DNA from: Bacillus yapensis
Lineage (GTDB): Bacteria; Bacillota; Bacilli; Bacillales; Cytobacillaceae
Direction: 5' to 3'
Length of the DNA: 64,000 nucleotides
Assembly (NCBI RefSeq): GCF_005280205.1
Contig: NZ_SUND01000011.1
Location: forward strand, 1 to 64,000
Position 1 is the stretch's first letter. Each line of letters starts with the position of its first letter. A program made the position numbers and the translations under genes. This document shows, piece by piece, positions 44,105-53,955 of the stretch. The notes below the pieces were generated by a model. That model made no database searches and had not been told where the DNA came from. It saw only the letters and a list, made by a program, of their open reading frames with translations.

Positions 44105-45013
44105 CTAATTCGAAATCTTGCTTCGTTCCGTCTGCATCGTATGACTTGGAAGCTCCTTTCCCATTTTTTCTTCTAAAAATCGTGCAGCCTGTATAAGCTT
44201 TTCTTTATTAATACCTGTTTCAATTCCCATACCCGCAAGCATATAATGCAGGTCATCAGTTGCAAGATTGCCAGATGCACCTGGTGCGTATGGACAACCT
44301 CCAAGCCCCCCTAATGCGCTATCAAAATTTGTAATTCCAAGATTCAGTGCAACGAGCACATTTGCCAGTGCCGTCCCTCTTGTATTATGAAAATGCATCG
44401 CGATTCTTTCTCGAGGGAATCGCTTCAATACTTCTGTTAAAACCTCTTCCACTTGCTTAGGATTGGCAACCCCGATCGTATCGCCTAAAGAAAGCTCCTC
44501 AATTCCATATGAAAATAACTGCTCAGAAACAGCCAGTACCGAATCGATAGAAACTTCCCCTTCATAAGGGCAACCAAATACAGTAGAAACATAGCCTCTC
44601 ACTGATTTCCCTGCAACAATTCCCTCTTGTATGACAGGTTTTAGCACCGGATATGTGTCTGAAATGGATTTGTTAATGTTTTTCAGATTGTGAGTTTCAG
44701 AGGCAGACATAAACACAGCCACTTCATCTACATTGGCTTCCAATGCTCCTTCAAGACCTCTTTCATTAGGGACAAGCGCTGCATAAGTAATGTCGTTTTT
44801 TCGTTTAATCGATTTCGCTACTTGAACCGCGTCCGCTAATTGAGGAATCCACCTTGGATTCACAAAGGATGTAATTTCGATATAAGTTAACCCTGTTTCA
44901 GATAACATGTTGATCCATTCAATCTTATCTTCTGTCTGGATCATTTGCTTCTCATTTTGCAGCCCGTCACGTGGCCCAACTTCTTTAATCGTTACTTTCT
45001 TTTGAAGGTTCAT
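44105..45013 (-). CDS. yngG: Hydroxymethylglutaryl-CoA lyase
   Basis: HMGL-like enzyme of 302 residues with the DRE-TIM motif (EVGPRDGLQNE), metal-binding HFHNTRG and the catalytic loop GGLGGCPYAPGASGN. Cleaves HMG-CoA to acetyl-CoA and acetoacetate, the last step of leucine degradation. Confidence 0.95.
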   Translation of the reverse strand: MNLQKKVTIKEVGPRDGLQNEKQMIQTEDKIEWINMLSETGLTYIEITSFVNPRWIPQLADAVQVAKSIKRKNDITYAALVPNERGLEGALEANVDEVAVFMSASETHNLKNINKSISDTYPVLKPVIQEGIVAGKSVRGYVSTVFGCPYEGEVSIDSVLAVSEQLFSYGIEELSLGDTIGVANPKQVEEVLTEVLKRFPRERIAMHFHNTRGTALANVLVALNLGITNFDSALGGLGGCPYAPGASGNLATDDLHYMLAGMGIETGINKEKLIQAARFLEEKMGKELPSHTMQTERSKISN

Positions 45014-45035
45014 CACTCACATTCCTTTCCAGGAA

Positions 45036-45248
45036 TTATTCTAATATCACTAATTCATCTTCCTCGTTGACAAAGTCCCCTTCACTTACTTTAATCTCTT
45101 TCACGATACCACTTGCTTCCGCAGCAATCGGAATTTCCATTTTCATCGATTCTAAAATGACGACATCCTGTCCTTCGGTCACTTCGTCCCCTACATTCAC
45201 GAGTATTTTCCATACACTACCTGCCATATTAGATTGAATATTTGCCAT
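45036..45248 (-). CDS. yngHB: Biotin carboxyl carrier-like protein
   Basis: Protein of 70 residues forming one biotinyl/lipoyl domain. The biotin site is Lys36 in ESMKMEI. It lies between the lyase and the biotin carboxylase and serves the same carboxylase. Separate small carrier proteins like this are typical of the Bacillus yng operon. Confidence 0.94.
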   Translation of the reverse strand: MANIQSNMAGSVWKILVNVGDEVTEGQDVVILESMKMEIPIAAEASGIVKEIKVSEGDFVNEEDELVILE

Positions 45249-45259
45249 GATGATTCCTC

Positions 45260-46600
45260 CTATTTTTGAATATATTTTTCTATGAAATTAGTCGTCGTCT
45301 CTCCATTTTGATATGCCCTGTGAGCCACAACCTCCCGGAGCATCGGGATATTCGTTTTAATCCCTTCGATCTGGTATTGCTCCAAAGCCTCCGTTAAGCG
45401 TTGAATAGCTGCATCACGTGTCGGGGCAGACATTACTAACTTTCCAATCATTGGGTCATAAAATGGCGTAACCGTAGACGATTCATGTACTGCAAGCTCA
45501 TGGCGAATCCCTTCACCTGTAGGGAGAGCAAATGCTGTGATTTTCCCTGGAGATGGAAGGAATGTCTTTGGATCTTCTGCGTAAATACGGACCTCAATCG
45601 CATGCCCTTCCAATTTTATTGCCTCCTGAGACCAGCGTAGCTTTTCCCCAACTGCCACTCGTAGTTGTTCCTCTACTAAATCAAGCCCCGTAATTTCTTC
45701 TGTTACTGGATGTTCAACTTGTAATCTGGTATTCATTTCTAAGAAGTAGAAGTTTTTCTCTTCATCTACTAAAAACTCAATCGTCCCGGCATTTTCATAG
45801 CCTATAGCTAAGGCAGCTTTCACCGCTGCTTCTCCCATATTCCTACGGGAGTCTTCATCTAAAAATGGTGAAGGGGCCTCCTCGACTACTTTTTGGTGAC
45901 GACGCTGAATGGAGCATTCCCGCTCCCATAAGTACACACATTTACCAAACTTATCAGCCAATAATTGAATCTCAATATGTCGAGGATTTTCAATGAATTT
46001 CTCAATATACATTTCTCCATTACCGAAAAACATTTGCGCCCTTTTTTGGTTCCCCTCAAATGCTTTTAGTAATTCCTCATCGTTTTGCACAACTTGCATG
46101 CCAATTCCGCCACCACCGGCACTTGCCTTGAGCATCACGGGATAACCAATTTGCACTGCAGCCGCAATCGCCTCTCCCACATCAGCAACTGACGCTTCGG
46201 TACCTGGTACCACAGGGACACCCGCTTCCTTCATCGCATTTCTGGCTGCTACTTTACTACCCATTTTCTCAATCACTTCAGGGCTAGGACCAATAAACAC
46301 AATGCCAGCTTCCCCACATTTTCGTGCAAACTCAGCATTTTCGCTTAAAAGTCCATAGCCAGGATGAATGGCTTCCGCACCTGCTGCTTTGGCTGTTTCA
46401 AGAATTTTTTCAATCTGTAAGTAGCTTTCATGAACACGAGGTTTTCCGATACAATAGGCTTCATCCGCCATGTATACATACGGAGCATCTGCATCTGCTT
46501 CGGAATAGATGGCTACTGTTTGAATTCCTATTTTTTTACATGTGCGGATAATACGTGCTGCAATTTCTCCACGATTAGCAATTAAAATTTTCGAAAACAT
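45260..46600 (-). CDS. yngHA: Biotin carboxylase subunit
   Basis: ATP-grasp enzyme of 446 residues with ILIANRGEIAARI at the start, the glycine loop KASAGGGGIGMQ and EMNTRLQVEHPVTE. Carboxylates biotin on the small carrier. ATG at 46600 follows GGGAGGTGTGTCT. Length fits AccC-type subunits without a fused carrier. Confidence 0.95.
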   Translation of the reverse strand: MFSKILIANRGEIAARIIRTCKKIGIQTVAIYSEADADAPYVYMADEAYCIGKPRVHESYLQIEKILETAKAAGAEAIHPGYGLLSENAEFARKCGEAGIVFIGPSPEVIEKMGSKVAARNAMKEAGVPVVPGTEASVADVGEAIAAAVQIGYPVMLKASAGGGGIGMQVVQNDEELLKAFEGNQKRAQMFFGNGEMYIEKFIENPRHIEIQLLADKFGKCVYLWERECSIQRRHQKVVEEAPSPFLDEDSRRNMGEAAVKAALAIGYENAGTIEFLVDEEKNFYFLEMNTRLQVEHPVTEEITGLDLVEEQLRVAVGEKLRWSQEAIKLEGHAIEVRIYAEDPKTFLPSPGKITAFALPTGEGIRHELAVHESSTVTPFYDPMIGKLVMSAPTRDAAIQRLTEALEQYQIEGIKTNIPMLREVVAHRAYQNGETTTNFIEKYIQK

Positions 46601-46639
46601 AGACACACCTCCCAATGATGCAACGACAAGCCTTAAGGC

Positions 46640-48607
46640 TCACTTCACGGTCGTCTTTCGGCTTATAATCTCTTGAATTTGCGACACAGTTCCTGGATCT
46701 TCTAGCCCCGTAATATCACCTGAAACCTTTCCAGCTGTAACGATTTCCTTTAATAATCGGCGCATGATTTTCCCACTGACCGTTTTTGGCAAAGCCTCTG
46801 TAAAAATGATTGCTTTCGGTAGAGCAATTTTTCCAATCTGCTCGACAATCCGTTCATTAATTGTTTCTTTCAAACTATCGGTCCCAAGTGAAATATCGCT
46901 TACTCGCACAAATACGAGCGGAACCTCTCCTTTAATATCATCTGGTACCCCAATGACAGCGGCTTCTGCTACACCTTCGCATTCGAGCACAGCGCTTTCA
47001 ATTTCCATCGTGCTTAAGCGATGACCAGCCACATTGAAGGCATCATCCGAGCGACCCACAACCCATACATAGCCATCTTCATCAATCAAGGCCAAGTCGC
47101 TAGCAAAATAACTACCTTCCACCTGTCTAAAATAAGAAGATAAATAGCGTTCCGGCTCCTTCCACAGGGTCCGACATAGCATCGGGAATGGTTTTCGAAT
47201 TACCAAATTCCCTAAGGTGCCAGGAGGAACAGGTTTTCCTTCCTCATCGACGACTGCTACATCTGCTCCTAAAAATTGAATTCCTGCTGAACCAGGCTTC
47301 ATCGGTGTTAACCACGCTGCTCCCGCAATTGGACATCCAGCTGTTTCCGTCTGTCCCCACGTATTATTAACACATATATTTTTCTTTCCTAATACTTCAT
47401 ACGTCCATTGCCATGATTCAGGGTCAAACGGTTCACCTACAAGGGAAATGACCTCAAGACAGGATAAATCAAATTGATCCACAAGCTGATCTCCCAAGCT
47501 CTTTAGCATCCGTAGTGCTGTTGGAGCGGTAAACAATTTATTAACACGATACTTTTCGATCATTTGATAGAACCGGTCTTTTCTCGGAAAGTCAATCGCC
47601 CCTTCATACACAACTGTCGTAACTCCATTCGCTAATGCTCCAGCAATCCCCCAAATATGCATCGTTAGCCAACCAATATCAGCCGTACACCAGAACACAT
47701 CGTCATCATGATGGTCCATATGATATTTGCTATAAATGTAATTTTGCACGACGAAGGCCATTCCAGAGTGGACGACGCCCTTTGGTTTCCCTGTTGTTCC
47801 ACTTGTATAAAAGACGATCCCATAATCATTTGCTTCTAGCCTTTCCGGTTCACAATGGATGCTCGCCTTCTTCGTTAATTCATCCCACCAGAAGTCACGT
47901 CCCTCAGTCATATTGACTTCTGTTCCTAAACGATTAACGACAATTACCGCTTCAATCGAAGGGATATCCGAAATGACCGCATCCACTTTTTCCTTTAAGT
48001 GAATCGTGTTTCCCCGTCTCGGTGATGCATCGGTCGTCACGATGATTTTTGGTTCAAAACTAACAAGACGATCCTTCAATGATTTCTCTGAATAACCAGA
48101 GAAAATCGTGTTATATATGGCTCCAATGCGGAAGCATGCAAGGACAGCGATAATCGCTTCAGCTAGGTTTGGCAAAAATATGGCGACGCAATCCCCTTTT
48201 TTCACACCAAAGGAACGGAGCACATTGGAAAAACGATTCACTTCAGCTAGCAGCATGTTGTAGGTAAAAAACTTTGTATCTCCATTTTCACCTTCCCAAA
48301 TAAGAGCGGTACGATTGCCAGCCCCATTCTCCACGTGACGATCAAGTAAATTCACACAGGGGTTGCTAATCCCCCCTTCAAAAAAACGAAACTCTGGTAG
48401 ACTTCCACTCATTGTTTGTTGCCATGGCTCATACCAAAATAATTCTTTCGCGACATCATTCCAAAAAGTTGCGGGATCTTGTTGGGATTTTTGCAGAAGT
48501 TCTTGAAAAGCTTGACTGCTTCCAATTGAGGTTTTTACTTGTCTTTCTTCAGTTGGATAAACGAGCTTACTTTCGGAAACGACTTTTAAAATTCCACTAA
48601 CGTCCAT
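46640..48607 (-). CDS. AMP-forming acyl-CoA (acetoacetyl/acetyl-CoA) synthetase
   Basis: Adenylate-forming ligase of 655 residues. Motifs: YTSGTTGKPKGVVHS (P-loop), NNTWGQTETAG and the C-terminal PKTVSGKIMRRLL with the acetylatable Lys. Length and end match the acetyl/acetoacetyl-CoA synthetase group rather than the shorter YngI type. It could activate acetoacetate or isovalerate. ATG at 48607 follows GAGGGGGATTC. Confidence 0.88.
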   Translation of the reverse strand: MDVSGILKVVSESKLVYPTEERQVKTSIGSSQAFQELLQKSQQDPATFWNDVAKELFWYEPWQQTMSGSLPEFRFFEGGISNPCVNLLDRHVENGAGNRTALIWEGENGDTKFFTYNMLLAEVNRFSNVLRSFGVKKGDCVAIFLPNLAEAIIAVLACFRIGAIYNTIFSGYSEKSLKDRLVSFEPKIIVTTDASPRRGNTIHLKEKVDAVISDIPSIEAVIVVNRLGTEVNMTEGRDFWWDELTKKASIHCEPERLEANDYGIVFYTSGTTGKPKGVVHSGMAFVVQNYIYSKYHMDHHDDDVFWCTADIGWLTMHIWGIAGALANGVTTVVYEGAIDFPRKDRFYQMIEKYRVNKLFTAPTALRMLKSLGDQLVDQFDLSCLEVISLVGEPFDPESWQWTYEVLGKKNICVNNTWGQTETAGCPIAGAAWLTPMKPGSAGIQFLGADVAVVDEEGKPVPPGTLGNLVIRKPFPMLCRTLWKEPERYLSSYFRQVEGSYFASDLALIDEDGYVWVVGRSDDAFNVAGHRLSTMEIESAVLECEGVAEAAVIGVPDDIKGEVPLVFVRVSDISLGTDSLKETINERIVEQIGKIALPKAIIFTEALPKTVSGKIMRRLLKEIVTAGKVSGDITGLEDPGTVSQIQEIISRKTTVK

Positions 48608-48641
48608 TTGAATCCCCCTCATTAGAAAATATTTGTTTCTA

Positions 48642-49781
48642 TTAAACTAACTGTCTAGCAATGACGAGTCGTTGAATTTCTGATGTGCCTTCCCCAATTT
48701 CCATGAGCTTGATGTCACGTAAATACCGCTCCACCTCGTATTCACGCATATAACCGTAGCCTCCATGAATTTGGACTGCTTGGTTACAAGCTCGGAACCC
48801 TGCTTCTGAAGCGAATAATTTCGCGTAAGCCGATTCCTTTGTAAAAGGCTTGTCGTTATCTTTGAGCCATGCAGCTTTATAAACCATATTTCTTGCTAAC
48901 TCAATTTCCATTGCCATATCCGCTAACTTAAATTGAATCGCTTGAAACTTTGCAATCGGTTGGCCAAATTGAGTCCTTTCCTTGGCATAACTTAATGCTT
49001 TTTCGAGAGCAGCCTGGGCAATCCCAACGGAAAGAGCTGCAATGGAAATTCGACCGCCATCTAATGTATATAAAAATTGTTTGAATCCACCAGTAGGGTC
49101 TCCAAGTAAATTTCCTTTCGGAACACGAACATTTTCGAGAATAATTTCTGATGTATTCGAACCACGAACTCCAAGTTTTTCGTAATTGCTATTAATGGTT
49201 AATCCTGGTGTATCAGTAGGAACGATAATTGCAGAAATAATATTTTTTCCCCGCTCATCTTTTCCCGTCATGGCAGTTACGGTAATCGTTTTGGCATACT
49301 CAGCGTTTGTAATGAAACATTTTTCTCCGTTGATCACATACTCGTCACCATCAAGAACCGCTTTTGTTCTCGTTCCACCAGCATCTGAGCCTGCATTTGG
49401 CTCTGTTAAACCGAAAGCTCCTAGTCCCTTTCCACTTGCTAATGGGACAAGAAAATTTTGTTTCTGCTCTTCTGTTCCGAAATAATAAATGGGGCTGGCA
49501 CCAAGGGAAACTGCTGCCGCATAGCTTAAACCTGTGCTGCCACATGCCTTCCCGATTTCTTCAACAGCTATGGCATAAGAGATCGTGTCTCCGCCTGAAC
49601 CACCATACTTTTCCGGAAAAGGAATTCCCAATAGTCCAAGCTCCCCCATTTTTTCAAATGTCTGTACCGGAAACTCGCCTGTCTTATCAACATGGTCCGC
49701 TTTTGGCGCCACTTCTTTCTCCGCAAATTCCTTCACCATGTCTTTTACCATTTGCTGTTCTTTTGTTAATTCAAAGTTCAT
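48642..49781 (-). CDS. yngJ: Isovaleryl-CoA/short-chain acyl-CoA dehydrogenase
   Basis: FAD enzyme of 379 residues with AFGLTEPNAGSDAGGT, IHGGYGYMREY and GEGTSEIQRL near the end. As first gene of the leucine operon it probably oxidises isovaleryl-CoA. The ATG at 49781 follows GGAGGAACGAGG; the ATG six codons upstream is rejected. Confidence 0.92.
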   Translation of the reverse strand: MNFELTKEQQMVKDMVKEFAEKEVAPKADHVDKTGEFPVQTFEKMGELGLLGIPFPEKYGGSGGDTISYAIAVEEIGKACGSTGLSYAAAVSLGASPIYYFGTEEQKQNFLVPLASGKGLGAFGLTEPNAGSDAGGTRTKAVLDGDEYVINGEKCFITNAEYAKTITVTAMTGKDERGKNIISAIIVPTDTPGLTINSNYEKLGVRGSNTSEIILENVRVPKGNLLGDPTGGFKQFLYTLDGGRISIAALSVGIAQAALEKALSYAKERTQFGQPIAKFQAIQFKLADMAMEIELARNMVYKAAWLKDNDKPFTKESAYAKLFASEAGFRACNQAVQIHGGYGYMREYEVERYLRDIKLMEIGEGTSEIQRLVIARQLV

Positions 49782-49866
49782 TCCTCGTTCCTCCTTCATT
49801 CATATATATTCATTGATGGGACAAGTTATAAACAAAACCGAATCTCTGAATCGAACAACCCTTAAG

Positions 49867-49884
49867 ACCGACTAGTTGGTCGGT
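49867..49884. promoter_or_regulatory. Palindromic operator, probable TetR site
   Basis: ACCGACTAGTTGGTCGGT has perfect 6-bp arms (ACCGAC and GTCGGT). It lies between the TetR gene and the operon it precedes, a common place for self- and operon control. Confidence 0.65.
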
Positions 49885-49899
49885 ATCGGGGTCGACTGA

Positions 49900-49913
49900 T
49901 GAAAGCGCTTAAA
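49900..49913. promoter_or_regulatory. CcpA cre site of the leucine operon
   Basis: TGAAAGCGCTTAAA matches the cre consensus in 13 of 14 positions and lies 15 bp from the TetR operator. Confidence 0.65.
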
Positions 49914-49931
49914 TTTTATAAAATATAATTA

Positions 49932-50504
49932 TTACTTCACTAATACAGACTGCAAAATAAGGTCAATAAAATGAGCTGCTATTTCCTCAATCGTTTTTTC
50001 TCGGTCTGATTTATACCATTTATACATCCAATTCAACATTCCTAAAATGGCCATACCTGTCATTTCAACTGACAGATCAGAACGAAACTCTCCAGAATGA
50101 ATCCCATCCTGAATGACTTGAAAAACAATATCCCGATATTCATCTCTTTTTCGTTTAATGATTTCTTCGTACTCGGGTTTTAAATACTTACTTTCTTGAT
50201 AGAAGACGGAGATGTGTGGTTTGTAAAGCTCAAATACTTGTACATGATAGTAAATGATCGCTTGAAGTTGTTCAGTGGATGTTGTGTAGGTTTGAACGGC
50301 ATGCTTAGCTTTGTCTAATGCATATTGAATAAAGTAATCATGAATTAAAAACAGAAGTTCATCTTTTGATTTAAAATGGTGATAAAACCCTCCTTTTGAA
50401 GTACCACTTTCCTCAACAATTTGATTAACCGTGACACCATGGTACCCATGTTTTTCAAACAATTGCAACGAGGTCGTAATGATCTTATCTTTTAACTGCG
50501 ACAT
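49932..50504 (-). CDS. TetR/AcrR family regulator
   Basis: Protein of 190 residues. The N-terminal helix-turn-helix has VTVNQIVEESGTSKGGFYHHFKS in the family pattern, with the ligand-binding helices after it. It is upstream of the leucine/isovalerate operon in the same direction, so it most likely represses that operon and is released by an acyl-CoA. It has its own sigma-A promoter. Confidence 0.9.
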   Translation of the reverse strand: MSQLKDKIITTSLQLFEKHGYHGVTVNQIVEESGTSKGGFYHHFKSKDELLFLIHDYFIQYALDKAKHAVQTYTTSTEQLQAIIYYHVQVFELYKPHISVFYQESKYLKPEYEEIIKRKRDEYRDIVFQVIQDGIHSGEFRSDLSVEMTGMAILGMLNWMYKWYKSDREKTIEEIAAHFIDLILQSVLVK

Positions 50505-50528
50505 ATGAATATCACCCTTCTGTGTGAA

Positions 50529-50557
50529 AGTGTAGCAGAAATATTTAGAATTTTCAA
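50529..50557 (-). promoter_or_regulatory. Sigma-A promoter of the TetR gene
   Basis: On the minus strand -35 TTGAAA (50552-50557), 17 bp, -10 TACACT (50529-50534). Confidence 0.65.
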
Positions 50558-50634
50558 TAATGAAGTTGAATTTGCACTTTCAACACAAATCGGGTCACTT
50601 TGGTGTAGGCTGTCTCCGTAAAGATTTCCTATCG

Positions 50635-50673
50635 AAAAAAAAGCTGAAACCTTTGATCCACAAAGATTCCAGC
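50635..50673 (-). terminator. Terminator of the pst-phoU operon
   Basis: On the minus strand GCTGGAATCTTTG (50661-50673) pairs with CAAAGGTTTCAGC (50643-50655), using two G-U pairs, followed by a run of T. Confidence 0.85.
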
Positions 50674-50679
50674 CTTTCT

Positions 50680-51336
50680 TCAATTCAAATCATATTTCCG
50701 ACCTTTTATTAAATATGCTGCGCTTTCTGCAATATTCGTGATATGGTCTGCAGTCCGTTCCAAATAACGATTCACAAACAATAATTGCACCAATTGGTTT
50801 GTTTCTTCTTGCCTCTCACATAAGTGGCCAGTAAGTTGCTTATAGGTTTCATCACTATATTCATCAACCTCATCATCCATATCGCCAACTTCTTTTGCAA
50901 GGGCCATATTCTCATCGAAAAATGATTTTAGAGCCTTGTTCAACATAGTAATACATACTTCCTTCATCGCTTCAAGGCTTGTCTTATTGATTAATGAATC
51001 TCCATTGCCGATCTTAATCGTTGCTTTGGCAATATTAACTCCAAAGTCTGCGATTCGTTCAACCTCTGAGGAAATCTTAATGGCACCAATGATTTTGCGT
51101 AAATCTCTTGCTACAGGCTGCTCTTTCACCATTAGCCAAATAGCCAATTGATTAATCTCTTCTTCTAGATCATCTATTTCATTATCTTCTTCTATAACTC
51201 TTAGAGCTAATTCAACATCCTGAGTTTTAAGTGCATCAAATGATTTTTCTAAAGACTCCACTGTCAATTGAGTCATCTCTTCCATTTTTACTTGCAATTC
51301 CTGCAAACTATTTTCGAAATTCTCGCGAACAACCAT
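50680..51336 (-). CDS. phoU: Phosphate signalling regulator PhoU
   Basis: Protein of 218 residues built of two three-helix PhoU repeats, each with an acidic metal motif (EDNEIDDLEEE and DMDDEVDEY). It links the Pst transporter to the PhoR kinase in many bacteria. It follows pstB directly. ATG preceded by GCGGAGGAG. Confidence 0.94.
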   Translation of the reverse strand: MVVRENFENSLQELQVKMEEMTQLTVESLEKSFDALKTQDVELALRVIEEDNEIDDLEEEINQLAIWLMVKEQPVARDLRKIIGAIKISSEVERIADFGVNIAKATIKIGNGDSLINKTSLEAMKEVCITMLNKALKSFFDENMALAKEVGDMDDEVDEYSDETYKQLTGHLCERQEETNQLVQLLFVNRYLERTADHITNIAESAAYLIKGRKYDLN

Positions 51337-51351
51337 GTTTTTCTCCTCCGC

Positions 51352-52164
51352 TTAACCGAAACGACCAGTAACGTAATCTTCGGTTCTTTGATCAGATGGC
51401 ATAGAAAAGATTTTATTTGTTTCATCAAATTCGATAATCTCACCATTTAAGAAAAAGGCTGTCTTATCAGAAACACGTGCCGCCTGTTGCATATTGTGAG
51501 TCACGATAACTATTGTGTATTCCTTCTTCATCGAAGCAATCAATTCTTCTACCTTTAGAGTGGAAATCGGGTCAAGTGCGGAAGTCGGTTCATCCATTAG
51601 GATTACTTCTGGCTTCATCGCGATTGCACGTGCAATACAAACCCTTTGCTGCTGGCCACCTGAAAGGCCAAGAGCAGAACTCTTTAAGCGATCCTTTACT
51701 TCATCCCAAATCGCTGCTCCTCGCAGACTTTCCTCAACAATTTTATTTAACTCAGCCTTATTTTTAATCCCTTGCATCCGTGGGCCATACGCCACGTTAT
51801 CATAAATACTCATTGGAAAAAGGTTTGGTTTTTGAAATACCATGCCCACTTTGGTTCGAAGCTTGATCACATCATTAGACTGGTAAATATCCTCACCATC
51901 AATAACCATTTTCCCATTAATTTTCACACCGTCAATTAAATCATTCATACGATTAAGTGTTCGTAAAAATGTAGATTTCCCGCAACCAGATGGACCAATT
52001 AATGCCGTCACTTCTTTTTCCTTAATATCAATGGAAACATCAAAAAGTGCTTGTTTCTCTCCATAGAAGAGATTTAAATCTTTCACGGCAATTTTCGTCT
52101 GTTGCTCGGTTGTATTGGCTGACTTATCTGTCGCCGTTTTACGATCGATCACTGTTGTATTCAA
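51352..52164 (-). CDS. pstB: Phosphate ABC transporter ATPase PstB
   Basis: ATPase of about 270 residues with Walker [13 protein letters not shown], signature LSGGQQQR and Walker B VILMDEP. The TTG at 52164 follows GAGGTG by 6 bp and is preferred; a GTG three codons upstream is possible. Energises PstCA. Confidence 0.94.
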   Translation of the reverse strand: MNTTVIDRKTATDKSANTTEQQTKIAVKDLNLFYGEKQALFDVSIDIKEKEVTALIGPSGCGKSTFLRTLNRMNDLIDGVKINGKMVIDGEDIYQSNDVIKLRTKVGMVFQKPNLFPMSIYDNVAYGPRMQGIKNKAELNKIVEESLRGAAIWDEVKDRLKSSALGLSGGQQQRVCIARAIAMKPEVILMDEPTSALDPISTLKVEELIASMKKEYTIVIVTHNMQQAARVSDKTAFFLNGEIIEFDETNKIFSMPSDQRTEDYVTGRFG

Positions 52165-52178
52165 GTCATTCACCTCGT

Positions 52179-53003
52179 TTAATAGTTGGCTTTATTTAAC
52201 TTTTTCGATATAAAAGTAGCAGTTAAATTTAAGATTAAAATGAGTACGATGAGGACGACCCCAACAGCCGCTGCAAGTTCGATATCCCCTGCCTCCTGTG
52301 TGACTAGAAAAGAGTGAACGGTCAACGTTCGTGCTGATGAGAAAATACTTGCCGGCATTGCCGCCACTGTTCCTGCTGTTAAGAAAATCGCCGCTGATTC
52401 CCCAATAATTCTACCCATTGAGAGAATAAGCCCGGATAAGATACCAGGCATAGCACTTGGCAAAATTACTTTGTATAATGTCTGGAGTTTCGTGGTTCCT
52501 AGAGCCAGTGACCCTTCACGGTATGTCCTCGGTACTGTCTTTAATGACTCTTCAGTTGTCCGAATAATAACTGGTAAGACAATAATCGTTAAAGTAAGTG
52601 AGGCTGCAATGATCGACATACCTAATTTCAAGGTTGTCACAAAAAACACGGCACCAAATAATCCATAAATAATAGAAGGAATACCTGTTAAGCTTTCTGT
52701 CGCAAAACGAATTGTGTTTACTAATCTTCCTTGTTTTGCGTATTCCTGCAAATAGACTGCAGCTAAAATTCCAATTGGAGTCGCGATTAACAGCGAGATA
52801 ACAATCGTGTAAATAGTTGTCACGATCATAGGTAATATTCCGCCACCACCAGATGGAGAATAATCACCAAAAATAAAATCAAAGCTAATTAAGCCAATCC
52901 CTTTGTAGAAAATATAACCTACAATCATGACAAGTACTGCAACTGTTAAGAAAGCTGCAAACCAAAGTAACCCAAGAAGAATTTTATCTTTTAGCTTCCT
53001 CAA
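52179..53003 (-). CDS. pstA: Phosphate ABC transporter permease PstA
   Basis: Membrane permease of 274 residues with six helices and the BPD-permease loop ([18 protein letters not shown]). The TTG at 53003 follows AAAGGTGG; a GTG four codons earlier would overlap pstC by 11 bp. Partners PstC. Confidence 0.93.
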   Translation of the reverse strand: MRKLKDKILLGLLWFAAFLTVAVLVMIVGYIFYKGIGLISFDFIFGDYSPSGGGGILPMIVTTIYTIVISLLIATPIGILAAVYLQEYAKQGRLVNTIRFATESLTGIPSIIYGLFGAVFFVTTLKLGMSIIAASLTLTIIVLPVIIRTTEESLKTVPRTYREGSLALGTTKLQTLYKVILPSAMPGILSGLILSMGRIIGESAAIFLTAGTVAAMPASIFSSARTLTVHSFLVTQEAGDIELAAAVGVVLIVLILILNLTATFISKKLNKANY

Positions 53004-53004
53004 C

Positions 53005-53919
53005 TTAATTGCCACCTTTCGAGCTAATTCTTGCTAAAACAAAATTTAATATTAAGATGAACGAGAACAATACTATTCCTGTCGCAAACAACATTTCTTG
53101 ATGAGTTCCAAATGCATAGCCCATTTCTAAAGCTATGTTTGTTGTTAGAGGACGGATACTATCCGTTAAGCTTGTAGGAATGACCAAGCTGTTCCCAGCA
53201 ACTAAGATAACCGCCATTGTTTCACCTATAGCTCGCCCCATTCCAAGAACGATAGCCGTCATAATTCCCGACTTAGCAGCTGGAACGACTACTTTGAAGA
53301 TTGTTCCAATTGGAGAAACACCTAATGCCAACGAACCTTCTCTATATGCTTTTGGCACTGCCCGAATGGCTGTTTCTGCCACTGTTACAACCGTTGGTAG
53401 CATCATGATTGCTAATACTATTATTACTGCTATTAAACTTTGACCCTTAATTAGCCCTAAGTTATTTTGTAAAAAAGGAACGATGATCGCGAGTCCAAAT
53501 ACTCCATATAATACAGATGGAATTCCTGCTAAAAGCTGCACTGCGGGTGAAATGATTTTTGCAACACTTCTCGGTGCAATTTCCGCTAAGAAAATAGCAG
53601 TGAATAACCCAATCGGAACACCGATTATTAAGGCGCCTATCGTAGCATAAATAGATGCTACAATCATAGGTAGGATCCCGAATTTGTCCTCACTTGGAAC
53701 CCAATCGCTTCCTAGCAAGAAATCAATAAAACTATACCCTTCTGCAATAAATGGATGCGAACCTTTATAAAATACAAATCCTATGATAAGCAATAAGCTG
53801 ACAACAGAAAGAAGTGCACAAAATAAAAATACTCTCCCAGACACTTTTTCTAATATATACTTCCTTTTATTTGCCTTGCCAATTTCTCCTGCATCCTTTT
53901 TTACCGGTATGCTCGACAT
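53005..53919 (-). CDS. pstC: Phosphate ABC transporter permease PstC
   Basis: Membrane permease of 304 residues with six helices, the characteristic GREY-free start FKGSHPFI-like periplasmic part (FYKGSHPFIAEGY) and loop SPIGTIFKVVVPAAKSG. ATG at 53919 follows GGGGGAATGCAG. Confidence 0.93.
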   Translation of the reverse strand: MSSIPVKKDAGEIGKANKRKYILEKVSGRVFLFCALLSVVSLLLIIGFVFYKGSHPFIAEGYSFIDFLLGSDWVPSEDKFGILPMIVASIYATIGALIIGVPIGLFTAIFLAEIAPRSVAKIISPAVQLLAGIPSVLYGVFGLAIIVPFLQNNLGLIKGQSLIAVIIVLAIMMLPTVVTVAETAIRAVPKAYREGSLALGVSPIGTIFKVVVPAAKSGIMTAIVLGMGRAIGETMAVILVAGNSLVIPTSLTDSIRPLTTNIALEMGYAFGTHQEMLFATGIVLFSFILILNFVLARISSKGGN

Positions 53920-53955
53920 TCTGCATTCCCCCAAGATTGCTTTTACTTATGCTAA

